Shown here: positions 21,666 through 29,840 of the stretch, in pieces
Layout of the letters: every line of letters begins with the position of its first letter
Numbering within the stretch: the stretch's first letter is position 1
Virus record (IMG/VR): IMGVR_UViG_3300042862_000352
Location: 1-31,434 of that record
Reading direction: 5' to 3' (one strand)
Source: a virus
Length of the DNA stretch: 31,434 nt
Made by a program: the position numbers and the translations under genes
Notes under the pieces: model-generated
The model's input: the letters and a program-made list of their open reading frames with translations, nothing else
Told to the model about the DNA's origin: nothing
The model's database searches: none

Positions 21666-22291
21666 GCAAAACCACTGGTTACAAAGTTCTGAACGAACAC
21701 ATGGTCATCCCTGGCGGATGGCATTACCGCATTCCCGAGACTGGGATTGAAGTACCCGGAGGATCATGGGCGCAGCTCCATGAGTTTGTTCGCAATCACT
21801 ACACGGCGAACGCGATTCAAATCCCGAGCAACCTTGACGATTTAATCACCGAATATGCGTGTCGTAACGGTGCCGATTGCTCTTACAACGAAGTTAATGT
21901 TCCCAAGCCAGAGGGACGTAAATCGCTTCAGATCGGAGACGTCATTCGGTTCAGCATGAGTCTTCTCCACGGACTTACGGTTGGCGGTGGTAAGGTGGAT
22001 CAGGCGGAAGCGAATAGACGCGCAAGCATCTGCTCGACCTGCGTTTACAATCGAAAACCACTCGGATGCACAGGATGCAACGCCCGTGTGCTAAAGGATG
22101 CTGTCAAAACTTTCTCTCAACACGGCAGCACTCCGGTAGACGAAAGCCTGCAAAGCTGCGAGTTTTGCGGTTGCTTTATCAGAAGCATGGTTTGGTTTCC
22201 CATTGAAACCCTTCATAAATTCTCGGACGCTACAGAGAACGAAAACCTTCCGGCTCACTGCTGGAAAAAACGACCATGTACGGAAACTTAG
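21662..22291 (+). CDS. Zinc-knuckle-type protein between terminase and portal
   Basis: 209 aa from the ATG in an ATGA overlap with terL. The first half (WHYRIPETGIEVPGGSWAQL, HEFVRNHYTANAI) looks folded and beta/alpha. The second half has C124-x2-C127 (ICSTCVYN), C136-x2-C139 (LGCTGCN), then CEFCGC (166-171) and AHC near the end, enough for one or two zinc sites. Its place suggests packaging, perhaps DNA recognition, but the role is unknown. It overlaps the portal start by 16 nt. Confidence 0.6.
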   Translation: MSKTTGYKVLNEHMVIPGGWHYRIPETGIEVPGGSWAQLHEFVRNHYTANAIQIPSNLDDLITEYACRNGADCSYNEVNVPKPEGRKSLQIGDVIRFSMSLLHGLTVGGGKVDQAEANRRASICSTCVYNRKPLGCTGCNARVLKDAVKTFSQHGSTPVDESLQSCEFCGCFIRSMVWFPIETLHKFSDATENENLPAHCWKKRPCTET

Positions 22292-24525
22292 CCCAACTGC
22301 CGCTTGAAACTATCAACGAAGACGGCAAAGCGCCTGAAACGCGCATAGCCGACGCGGCATCCGCTCGCGAAATCTTCCAGAAGCTTATCATGGCCGATGA
22401 GCTGCGTAATAGTACGCGAGCCAAGCTGCGCGGTCTGGTCGATGGAAATCCTCCGTACAATCCAGCAGAACTGCGCCGCAACAACCAAGCGTTCCGCACC
22501 AACGTCAACTTCCGCGAGTCGGAAGCGTTCCTCACGCTGGCAATGTCCGCCTTCTACGACGTGTTCGCCGAGGTTCCGACCTACACGAACATTCGTACCG
22601 CGTACGGTAATGACATGGATAAGCGGGAGGAATGGTCGAAGATCATCACCGAGGAGTTTGATCGGCTCCAGAAGCTCGACAAGGACTTCGACTACATAAT
22701 GCAGCTCTCGCAGCGTGAGATGGTCCTCATTGGCGATGGTCCGCTGATCTTCGAGGACAATACCAACTGGCGATGCAAAGCCATCATGGCGACGGATCTG
22801 CTCGTCCCAGACGGCACTAAGTCAAACGTGAGCGACTGGAAGGTGGCCTGCGTCCGCACGCGCATGGGCGTGGATGATCTGTTCGAGAAGATCCAAGACG
22901 AAAAAGCGGCAAAAGCTTCCGGTTGGGATGTCGATTATGTCCGCGAGCGCATTCGTGCGGCGATGCCCGAGCCGTATCGCTCAGGTGTTCAGTACGACTG
23001 GGAGTTCTTCCAGAAGCAGCTTCGCTCAAACGACATCACGTTTTCCGCTCGTTCCGAGGTCGTGTTGATGTGCCACGTTTTCTACAAGGAATTCGATGGT
23101 CAGATCAGCCATGTAATCATCGACGAACGCGATAGCGAGAGCTTCATGTATCGCAAGCTTCGCCGGTTCAGCCGGTGGGAGCAGGTCATTCATCCGATGT
23201 ACTACGACCGTGGCGACGGCGAGCATCACGGCGTTAAGGGCTTGGGCATCAAGATGCTTCAGCCGATGGAACTCAAGAATCGCCTTCGCTGCTCAATGGT
23301 AGATAGCGCGTTTGCAAGGACTCAGATTCTGTTCCGACCCCTGAACGCCAATGCACTAAGCAAGACAAGCGTCGTACAGCAAGGACCGTATGCCATTCTT
23401 CCGCCAGATTACGAAGTCGTTCAGCAGAATATTGCTGGAGTTCTGGATGCTCCAATGGCGGTCAATGCGGACCTTGAAAATGTTCTTCAAGGCAATCTCT
23501 CTCAGTATCGCCAATCGCTCAACAAGCCGCAGGGCAACCCACGGACAGCGACGGAAGTCCAAGCCATCGTCTCGCAGCAGTCCGCCATCGGTAAGACCCA
23601 GTTGAGCCGGTATTACACTCAGCTCGATTCCTTCTTTGAGGAACGGTACAACCGCGCTTCGAATCCTAATCTGAACCCGATTACGAAGTCCGATAAGGAC
23701 GCCATCGAGTTCCAGCGTCGATGCAAAGAACGTGGCGTTCCCGTGCAGGCGATGATCGATATCGACTACGTTGAGGCGACTAGGACTGTGGGCCAAGGTT
23801 CTCAGTTTGCTAAGCAACAGCTTCTCGGTTCGCTTCTCCAGTTGTCCGGTTCGCTTCCAGAGGGAGGCAAAATTAACCTGCTCAAGGACTATATTGCCGC
23901 ACAGGTTGGCCAACAGATGGTGGATCGTTATCTGCCCTCTCAGCTCCAATCGTCTCGTACGCAGGATCAAGCCGCTCTGGCTGTTCTGGAACACGCCTCA
24001 CTGCGTCAGGGCAACATGCCGCTCGTCACCGATACGCAGAATCAGATCATTCACATCGAGACTCACCTTGGCGCGGCGAATGAAGCGGCGTCATCGCTTC
24101 AAGGTGGCGGAAACCCAGAGGAAATCATGCTCTTCATGCAGGGTATTGGTCAGCATGTTCAGCAGCACATCCAGCGGCTCGCAACCGATCCGTCGCGCAA
24201 GCAGCAGGTCGATGCGTACGTCCAGCAGCTCGGGATGCTCGGGCAGACCGTCGAGCAGCTTGGTCAGATGCTCCAAGAACAGCAGCAAGCGATGGCTCAG
24301 CAGCAGCAGGCTCAGGCGATTCAGCAAGGCTCTGATCCTCGTACAGCCGTGATGAACGCGGAGGTTCAGGCGAAAATCGCTCGCCAGAACGCCGAGACTA
24401 TGGCCAACATCCAACGTCAGAACACGAAGGCGATGGCAGATTTGTCACGCCGGAATGCGAAGACAACCGCTGATATTCAGCGTGCGAATGCAACTGCGGA
24501 ATCCAACTTGTCGCGTCAGGGATAA
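22276..24525 (+). CDS. Portal protein
   Basis: 749 aa. Early landmarks are LRGLVDGNPPYNPAELRR and RTNVNFRESEAFLTLAMSA, characteristic of podovirus portals, followed by a long alpha/beta body with RKLRRFSRWEQVIHPMYY and NPRTATEVQAIVSQQSAIGK, a Gln-rich helix (QEQQQAMAQQQQAQAIQQ), and a C-terminal set of four 11-residue units (about residues 703-746) of RxNAxTxADIQ type. It should form the dodecameric DNA gate at one capsid vertex. It starts inside the zinc-protein gene; the next gene follows as TAA-AAT-ATG. Confidence 0.88.
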   Translation: MYGNLAQLPLETINEDGKAPETRIADAASAREIFQKLIMADELRNSTRAKLRGLVDGNPPYNPAELRRNNQAFRTNVNFRESEAFLTLAMSAFYDVFAEVPTYTNIRTAYGNDMDKREEWSKIITEEFDRLQKLDKDFDYIMQLSQREMVLIGDGPLIFEDNTNWRCKAIMATDLLVPDGTKSNVSDWKVACVRTRMGVDDLFEKIQDEKAAKASGWDVDYVRERIRAAMPEPYRSGVQYDWEFFQKQLRSNDITFSARSEVVLMCHVFYKEFDGQISHVIIDERDSESFMYRKLRRFSRWEQVIHPMYYDRGDGEHHGVKGLGIKMLQPMELKNRLRCSMVDSAFARTQILFRPLNANALSKTSVVQQGPYAILPPDYEVVQQNIAGVLDAPMAVNADLENVLQGNLSQYRQSLNKPQGNPRTATEVQAIVSQQSAIGKTQLSRYYTQLDSFFEERYNRASNPNLNPITKSDKDAIEFQRRCKERGVPVQAMIDIDYVEATRTVGQGSQFAKQQLLGSLLQLSGSLPEGGKINLLKDYIAAQVGQQMVDRYLPSQLQSSRTQDQAALAVLEHASLRQGNMPLVTDTQNQIIHIETHLGAANEAASSLQGGGNPEEIMLFMQGIGQHVQQHIQRLATDPSRKQQVDAYVQQLGMLGQTVEQLGQMLQEQQQAMAQQQQAQAIQQGSDPRTAVMNAEVQAKIARQNAETMANIQRQNTKAMADLSRRNAKTTADIQRANATAESNLSRQG
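24382..24513 (+). repeat. Four 11-residue repeats at the portal C-terminus
   Basis: The last part of the portal gene encodes RQNAETMANIQ, RQNTKAMADLS, RRNAKTTADIQ and RANATAESNLS back to back, 33 bp each, followed by RQG. Eleven-residue periodicity favours a right-handed or straight coiled coil, suiting the helical barrel that some portals extend into the capsid. Confidence 0.65.
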
Positions 24526-24528
24526 AAT

Positions 24529-25146
24529 ATGGAAAACGAACAAAATGTCGCTCAATTCATCGCCGATCAGTTCCCTAAAATGGGAGGATGGTGCGATCCG
24601 AAAAAGGGGCTTGAAATTGCCAAGCTTGTCCTCGAATCAAAGCCTCAAAGGATTGCTGAAGTAGGCGTTTTTGAAGGCAAGTCAACGCTTGCTCTAGCCT
24701 ACGCATGCAAGCTCAACGGAAGCGGAACCGTTTACGCCATCGACTCTTGGAAGAAAGAGGACTGCATCGATGACGAGACGAATGCCAATCAGGAATGGTG
24801 GTCAACTCTCAATCTGGATAACCACTACGAGGCTTTTGTCGAACACACAGTTCGCGCTGGAGTCGTGAAGAACATTCAGTTCTGTCGCATGTCTTCGTGG
24901 GACGCTTCACGATTTCTGCCGGACATGGACATGGTTCACATCGATGCCAATCACGCCGAATGGCCGTCTACGAGCGATGTCGTCAACTGGCTTCCGAAGC
25001 TGAAGGTTGGCGGCTATCTGGTCATGGACGATGTGAACTGGGATTCAACCCAGACAGCCCTCAAGTTTGTCCTCAAGCGTTGCGAATTTATTTCGCGATT
25101 TGACCTTAACGAGAGCGTATTTGCCATCTATCGAAAGTTAAAGTAA
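24529..25146 (+). CDS. Class I SAM-dependent methyltransferase-like protein (1)
   Basis: 205 aa. IAEVGVFEGKSTLALAYA (residues 42-59) is motif I of the Rossmann methyltransferase fold, VYAIDSWKK gives the acidic end of strand 2, and VHIDANHAEWPSTSDVV (136-152) with KVGGYLVMDDVNWD (159-172) matches the Methyltransf_24 type, a group often beside glycosyltransferases. It starts three bases after the portal stop. Likely substrate is a sugar or small molecule, inferred from the neighbours. It opens a four-gene alternation with GT25-like genes. Confidence 0.7.
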   Translation: MENEQNVAQFIADQFPKMGGWCDPKKGLEIAKLVLESKPQRIAEVGVFEGKSTLALAYACKLNGSGTVYAIDSWKKEDCIDDETNANQEWWSTLNLDNHYEAFVEHTVRAGVVKNIQFCRMSSWDASRFLPDMDMVHIDANHAEWPSTSDVVNWLPKLKVGGYLVMDDVNWDSTQTALKFVLKRCEFISRFDLNESVFAIYRKLK

Positions 25147-25150
25147 CCCC

Positions 25151-25753
25151 GTGGAAACGGTCGTTATCACGGTGCGAGGTTCTTCTCGCATCCCGCGCTT
25201 AAAAGAAAACCTTGAATCCGCTGGAATCAATAGCTATCGGATTTTCTATGGTCTTGATGGGAAGAAGTCTGGGCTAAAGGCCAGCATTCCGTACGAGGTC
25301 GATAACCCCGGATCTGGATACACAATCTGCCACAAGCATGTCGGATGCACGATGTCGCATTGGATGCTCTGGAATACCCTAGAGTTTGATCCAAACACTC
25401 CTGACATGGTCATGGTGCTTGAGGATGACATCTTGTTCAGACCGAACTGGCGCGAAACGGTTGAACGCGCTCTAACCAAGCTTCCTGAGAACTGGGATTT
25501 GCTCTATCCCGGCTCATGCTGCGTTCACGGCAAGATTAGCCGTGAGTATGATTCCAATCTGTTCGAGGGGATGCCGCTCTGCACCCACTGCTACGTTGTC
25601 CGAAAGAAGGCGCTGAAGACGTTAATCGAGACGAACGAGAAAATTTACGCTCCGATTGATTTGCAGATGTATTTCAACAGCAAGCATCACCTCAACTGCT
25701 TCACGATTTTCCCGCGTGTCGCCGACCAAGAGGGAATGAATTTAGCCGACTAA
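25151..25753 (+). CDS. GT25-family-type glycosyltransferase (1)
   Basis: 200 aa from a GTG four bases after the previous TAA. ETVVITVRGSSRIPRLKENL starts the fold; GCTMSHWMLWNTLEF and MVMVLEDDILFRPNW (88-100) hold the E-D-D motif (91-93) that binds a sugar nucleotide through a divalent metal in GT25. LLYPGSCCVHGK and YAPIDLQMYFNSKHH complete the pattern. GT25 enzymes add galactose or glucose in lipooligosaccharide or on hydroxylysine of collagen-like proteins. A paralogue lies at 26345. Substrate unknown. Confidence 0.78.
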   Translation: METVVITVRGSSRIPRLKENLESAGINSYRIFYGLDGKKSGLKASIPYEVDNPGSGYTICHKHVGCTMSHWMLWNTLEFDPNTPDMVMVLEDDILFRPNWRETVERALTKLPENWDLLYPGSCCVHGKISREYDSNLFEGMPLCTHCYVVRKKALKTLIETNEKIYAPIDLQMYFNSKHHLNCFTIFPRVADQEGMNLAD

Positions 25754-25757
25754 AACT

Positions 25758-26348
25758 ATGGGTTCACCATTCAACGGAGACACATTCATTGAGCAAGAGT
25801 TTCTTTACCTCAAGGAACGCTTCGAGCTGACGACTGCGGTCGAAACAGGAACGCACGAAGGTGATACGACCATCTGGTTGGCCAAGAACTTCCTGAAGAC
25901 GGTTTCCTGCGAACTCGACAATGATCGGGTTGAGAAGGCGAAGGAGCGGTTCAAGCGCGAGAACGTCTACGTCGAGATGTTCGAAGGTAGCAGCGATGCC
26001 TGCATGAACTGGTTCATCCCGCATCACGGCGTTGGACACGACACAATCTTCTTCCTCGACGCGCATTGGAACGACTATCTACCTCTTCTCGAAGAGCTTG
26101 AGGCAATCAATCGGTTCGATATTCATCCAGTCATCGCAATCCACGACTTCAAGGAACCCACCGGACAGCTTGGTTACGACGCTTACAAAGAACATGAAAT
26201 ATGTTTTGGATACGTCAAAGAGAAACTAGACGCTATTTATAGGGCTAAAACTTTAACTCAGCGTTATGGCTATAGCTACTACTACAATCATCCGAGCCGA
26301 TGCACAGGTGCGCGACGTGGTATCATCTACATCCTTCCAAACCGATGA
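25758..26348 (+). CDS. Class I SAM-dependent methyltransferase-like protein (2)
   Basis: 196 aa, starting four bases after the preceding TAA. TAVETGTHEGDTTIWLAK (26-43) is the motif I region, TVSCELDNDRVEKAKERF the second strand, and TIFFLDAHWNDYLPLLEEL with HPVIAIHDFKEP the acceptor-side part. The C-terminus is Tyr-rich (YGYSYYYNHP). Its closest pattern is a small methyltransferase associated with sugar modification, but the SAM site is only moderately conserved. It overlaps the second GT25 gene by ATGA. Confidence 0.62.
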   Translation: MGSPFNGDTFIEQEFLYLKERFELTTAVETGTHEGDTTIWLAKNFLKTVSCELDNDRVEKAKERFKRENVYVEMFEGSSDACMNWFIPHHGVGHDTIFFLDAHWNDYLPLLEELEAINRFDIHPVIAIHDFKEPTGQLGYDAYKEHEICFGYVKEKLDAIYRAKTLTQRYGYSYYYNHPSRCTGARRGIIYILPNR

Positions 26349-26974
26349 AAGTTGATTTCGAGAATACACCGACCTTCATCGTCTCAAAACCTGAGAGCGA
26401 AAAAGAGAAGCGATGCATCAGATACATGAAGTCGTTCGGAATCGATGCGGTTCCGATTTACGGCTTTCGTTCGCATAACTGCGGCATTTCAACCGACTAC
26501 TATCACACTCGCGAGAAGGAGAAGGCGAAGTGCAAGACCATTGTCGCCGGACTTAGTCACTTCTCCGTCTGGTCGGCCATCAAGTGGATGGTTGAATCAA
26601 AGGTAACCGATCATCGTACCTTCCTGATCGTCGAGGATGACGTTGAGTTTCTTGACGAGAACTGGAAAGCGAAGGCCAACGATAACCTTGAGTTTCTCCC
26701 GAATGACTGGCACGTCGTCTACCTTGGAAGTTGCTGCACAGACCCCATTGAAGACCACGGTTACATCGCATCAAACCTCTACAAACTGGTGAGAGGCATG
26801 TGTACCCACGCATATCTTGTAAATTACGAGGGCGTTTGTAAGCTCCTCGAAACGAATCAAAAGGTCTGGGCACCAATCGACATCCAGATGCTGGTCGATT
26901 CAATGCCAAGGATGAACTTCTACGGGGTTCTTCCAAGGTTAGCTACGCAGGAGAACACAAACTTGTATCCATGA
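26345..26974 (+). CDS. GT25-family-type glycosyltransferase (2)
   Basis: 209 aa from the ATG in the ATGA overlap; an upstream ATG at 26300 is inside the previous gene. THe core GLSHFSVWSAIKWMVES, FLIVEDDVEFLDENW (93-107, E-D-D at 97-99), VVYLGSCC, and WAPIDIQMLVDSMPRMNFYG lines up with the first GT25 gene block by block, including matching ends (LPRLATQENTNLY against FPRVADQEGMNLA). The two arose by duplication but have diverged widely. They may add two sugars in sequence or act as a pair. Confidence 0.78.
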   Translation: MKVDFENTPTFIVSKPESEKEKRCIRYMKSFGIDAVPIYGFRSHNCGISTDYYHTREKEKAKCKTIVAGLSHFSVWSAIKWMVESKVTDHRTFLIVEDDVEFLDENWKAKANDNLEFLPNDWHVVYLGSCCTDPIEDHGYIASNLYKLVRGMCTHAYLVNYEGVCKLLETNQKVWAPIDIQMLVDSMPRMNFYGVLPRLATQENTNLYP

Positions 26975-28326
26975 TGAAAGACATAATCCGAAGCCTGTCC
27001 CTCAAGGCGCTCAAACGATTTGCAACGGGCGGCGATGGTCCGGCGGATCTTCTTCAGGAAATTGAAGACCTTCGCAAAACGCTTGAGATTCGAACCAAAG
27101 AACATGACGAGCATCTGACCGAGGTCCGCGAGGAGCGCGATCATTGGCTCGCTCTCTACGATGAAGTTAAATTCGCTGCCGAGTTTCTAATGAGCTACGC
27201 AAAAAATGACGTCCCCAAGCTGAGTGAACAAACCGATTGGGAGACTGGCAAAATCGTCCTGCCGCAGGAAACGGGGACGTACTACTTCAACCCGGCAATC
27301 ATGCTCGAACCAGATGGTCGCATCATGCTTTTTGCCCGTCGCTGCCGTAACAAGCGCGAGAAGGACGAGGATGTCTACATCGAGAAAAATGATATCGTCA
27401 TCTTCGAACTGAGTCAGGATCTTCGCGCCACAAAGAAGTCTCTGACCCAGTTAATCTCCCACTACCCCCTCGAACAGTTCGAAGACCCTCGCGTCCTAAA
27501 ATTCGGCGACAAGTACGGGCTTGCGTGCTGCACATTCGTTCCGTTCAAGAGCTACGCGCATCAGGGCATGTTCCTTCTGGACAAGCATTTCCTGAACGTA
27601 GGCCGTTTCGACATGATCTACGGCAACAACTACGCGCAGGCCATGATCAACGATGGGCATGAGAAGAACTGGCTCTACTTCGTCCACGATAACGCGCCAC
27701 ACATGGTGTATTCGGCCAATCCTCACGTCGTTGTACGCCTTAATGGGCGTTTAGAGAAGGAGGAGGAATACGTCACCGACGAGTTCAATCCGCTCTGGAA
27801 GTTTGGCGAGGTGCGCGGAGGCTCCAATCCGATCCTATGCGACGGCCTGTACTGGACCTTCTTCCACAGTTCGCTGCCGTGGATCAACAAGAAGCGCCGT
27901 TACTACATGGGTGCCTACGCTTTCGAAGCGAAGCCGCCTTTTCGCATCGTTCGCATGACGACGTTGCCGCTTCTGACTGGAACGAATCAGCAGGATTGGT
28001 GGCCGGGATTGCCTGCGGTCGTCTTCCCGTGCGGCGCATTCTTCGATACCGCAAAGAATAAGTTTGTCGTCTCGTACGGAATCAACGATGTGGACTGTGG
28101 TTACATCAAGATTCCGTTGGCCGACTTGCTTGAGGTGACGAAGGTGATTCGACCTAAGCGCGACGTCGTCAACAAAGAGAACCCGATCAAACTCGACGAA
28201 GTTCTCGATCCAATTCCGCAGAGACATAAACTAAAACGAAACAAGAAATCAAAGTATGATGAACTGGCTAAGAGGCTCGACGAAGAACCGCAAGGAGATG
28301 GCGAAAAGTCTGATGGACTTGCCTGA
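26971..28326 (+). CDS. GH130-like five-bladed beta-propeller (glycosidase/phosphorylase-type)
   Basis: 451 aa. An N-terminal coiled coil (about 25-70) is followed by the propeller: YYFNPAIMLEPDGRIMLFAR (104-123), FEDPRVLKFGDKYGLACC (170-187), VRGGSNPILCDGLYWTFFHS (281-300), YYMGAYAFEAKPPFRIVR (311-328) and AVVFPCGAFFDTAKNKFVVS (349-368). These follow GH130/GH43-like retaining or phosphorylase propellers, including the EDPRV motif around the general acid. The coiled-coil front might tether it to a virion or oligomer. Activity cannot be proven. It overlaps the second GT25 stop as ATGATG. Confidence 0.72.
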   Translation: MMKDIIRSLSLKALKRFATGGDGPADLLQEIEDLRKTLEIRTKEHDEHLTEVREERDHWLALYDEVKFAAEFLMSYAKNDVPKLSEQTDWETGKIVLPQETGTYYFNPAIMLEPDGRIMLFARRCRNKREKDEDVYIEKNDIVIFELSQDLRATKKSLTQLISHYPLEQFEDPRVLKFGDKYGLACCTFVPFKSYAHQGMFLLDKHFLNVGRFDMIYGNNYAQAMINDGHEKNWLYFVHDNAPHMVYSANPHVVVRLNGRLEKEEEYVTDEFNPLWKFGEVRGGSNPILCDGLYWTFFHSSLPWINKKRRYYMGAYAFEAKPPFRIVRMTTLPLLTGTNQQDWWPGLPAVVFPCGAFFDTAKNKFVVSYGINDVDCGYIKIPLADLLEVTKVIRPKRDVVNKENPIKLDEVLDPIPQRHKLKRNKKSKYDELAKRLDEEPQGDGEKSDGLA

Positions 28327-28588
28327 AGTAGACATTCTCGAATGGACAACGGCTGGCCAACAGGGCGAACTTGCGCTTATTTTGCGAAATCCGATTCTTC
28401 GGATGGCTTTACGCATCGTAGCTGAGTCAATGCCGGTGCCTATGCCCTCCCAAGGAAGCAAGGAATCGGACATTGTTTTCGCTGCTGGCGTGACTGCTGG
28501 ATACGCTCATTGCCTCGAAAACATTCGAAAACTTGCAGTAACCGACACAACGAGAGAACCTGAAGCAACATTTGAAAAACAATACTAA
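28313..28588 (+). CDS. Small hypothetical protein before the scaffold
   Basis: 91 aa from the ATG at 28313. In-frame ATGs at 28256 and 28298 are open; the first overlaps the previous gene by 71 nt. AAGGAG lies about 15 nt before 28313, which is long but the best available. The sequence is DLPEVDILEWTTAG, LALILRNPILRMALRIVAE, then SDIVFAAGVTAGYAHCLENI, a mostly helical small protein. Equivalent small genes between portal and scaffold occur in related phages, as far as I recall; function unknown. Confidence 0.5.
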   Translation: MDLPEVDILEWTTAGQQGELALILRNPILRMALRIVAESMPVPMPSQGSKESDIVFAAGVTAGYAHCLENIRKLAVTDTTREPEATFEKQY

Positions 28589-28594
28589 CATTTT

Positions 28595-29776
28595 ATGGAA
28601 GAACCACTGAACTCACCGACCGTTAACTCCGCGCAAACGCCTGATTTCGAAAGCTCCTTCATCGAATCTTTCAAGGCTAACACTCTTGAGGATGCTGCCG
28701 CTGGAGAGGCTAGTGCAAAAGCTTCGCAAGTAACCGAGGAGCCTAAGCAGAAGAAGCAAACGCAGCCTAAGTCCGAAGCGAATACCAAGCTCAGCAAGTC
28801 TGAGATGGATATCGAGCGGATGTTCAGTCCGAAGGAGAAGGCTCCAGCTACCGAGGATTCCTCGGCTACTGATGACTCTGGCATCCCTGAGTCCATCAAG
28901 TCTACGAAAGCCGCTGATGCTTTCCGTAAGATCAAGGAAGAGAAGGCGCAGTTGGCCAAGCAGCTTGAGGAGATGAAGTCTGGCAAGGTTGCCAATCCGA
29001 ACTTCGAAGCGCAGCTCAAGACTTTGCAGGAAGAACGCGACACGCTTTCCGAACGTGTTCGACTCCTCGACATTGAGCGCCACCCCAACTTCGTCAAAAA
29101 GTACGAAGGCAAGATTACCGGCGTGTTCGACTCGATGAAATCTGTCGTTGGCACGGATGGCGACAGGCTTATTGGCCTACTCAAGTCTCCTGAGAACGAT
29201 TATCGGAACTCACAGATCGACGACATCGTTGAGGGTCTTTCGCCCTCTAAGAAGGCGAAGCTTGGCGCTTTGATCGTCAAGTACGACGAGATTAACGGCG
29301 AGAAGTCTGCGGAGATGTCCGAAGCGAAGTCCGATTACGACTCGATCATTTCGAAGTACCAGCAGGACAACGAGGAAGGCACTCGCGCTGCATTGGAGTC
29401 GGCCAATAAAACATGGACAAAGGTCAGCGAGAACGCTCGCGCTTTGGAAATCTTTGAGCCGCGTGAGAACGACGACGAATGGAATACGGAGCTTACTGGC
29501 CGACTTAGCCTCGCCCAGCAGATATTCAATGGCGAGAACAGCGAAGAAGACCTCGCTAAGGCCGCTCTATGGGCCGCTGCCGCACCCAAATACCGTGAGC
29601 TTCTCTACTCTCAGGTCGAGGTAAACAAGCGCCTACAAGCCGAACTAGCGAAGTATCGTGGCAGTGAACCCGGTGTTAGCTCGAAAGCAACGGCTGGCGG
29701 CTCCCGTGCATCAAATGCGAATGGTTCGAAGAGCGAGGACTTCGTCACGAACGTCCTGAAGTCGTTAGGACGCTAA
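28595..29776 (+). CDS. Putative scaffolding protein
   Basis: 393 aa, acidic and highly charged. After a disordered N-terminal region (EDAAAGEASAKASQV), DAFRKIKEEKAQLAKQLEEM starts a coiled coil, followed by ERHPNFVKKYEGKITGVFDS, and a helical C-terminal part. The end is Ser/Gly rich with LKSLGR. This charge pattern and the RHPxFVxKYE stretch match capsid scaffolds that guide procapsid assembly and then leave. It is separated from the previous gene by CATTTT after TAA. A terminator follows directly; no capsid gene is downstream. Confidence 0.68.
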   Translation: MEEPLNSPTVNSAQTPDFESSFIESFKANTLEDAAAGEASAKASQVTEEPKQKKQTQPKSEANTKLSKSEMDIERMFSPKEKAPATEDSSATDDSGIPESIKSTKAADAFRKIKEEKAQLAKQLEEMKSGKVANPNFEAQLKTLQEERDTLSERVRLLDIERHPNFVKKYEGKITGVFDSMKSVVGTDGDRLIGLLKSPENDYRNSQIDDIVEGLSPSKKAKLGALIVKYDEINGEKSAEMSEAKSDYDSIISKYQQDNEEGTRAALESANKTWTKVSENARALEIFEPRENDDEWNTELTGRLSLAQQIFNGENSEEDLAKAALWAAAAPKYRELLYSQVEVNKRLQAELAKYRGSEPGVSSKATAGGSRASNANGSKSEDFVTNVLKSLGR

Positions 29777-29796
29777 CCTTACGCGTAGAAACAATT

Positions 29797-29832
29797 ATCC
29801 CCCGATTGGTTTCATTACCAGCGGGGGATTTT
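29797..29832 (+). terminator. Rho-independent terminator after the head operon, probably bidirectional
   Basis: ATCCCCCG (29797-29804) pairs perfectly with CGGGGGAT (29822-29829), and inside the loop TGGT (29807-29810) pairs with ACCA (29817-29820). A TTTT run (29829-29832) follows on the + strand. It sits 20 nt after the scaffold stop. Read on the - strand the hairpin is followed by a weaker U-rich tract, so it could also end the lysis operon, whose last stop is at 29841. Confidence 0.85.
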
Positions 29833-29840
29833 GCTTTGAA

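Noticed and set aside
26580-26936. 118-residue minus-strand frame within the second GT25 gene
   Set aside because: It is a shadow of a well-supported gene with catalytic EDD motif and tight junctions.
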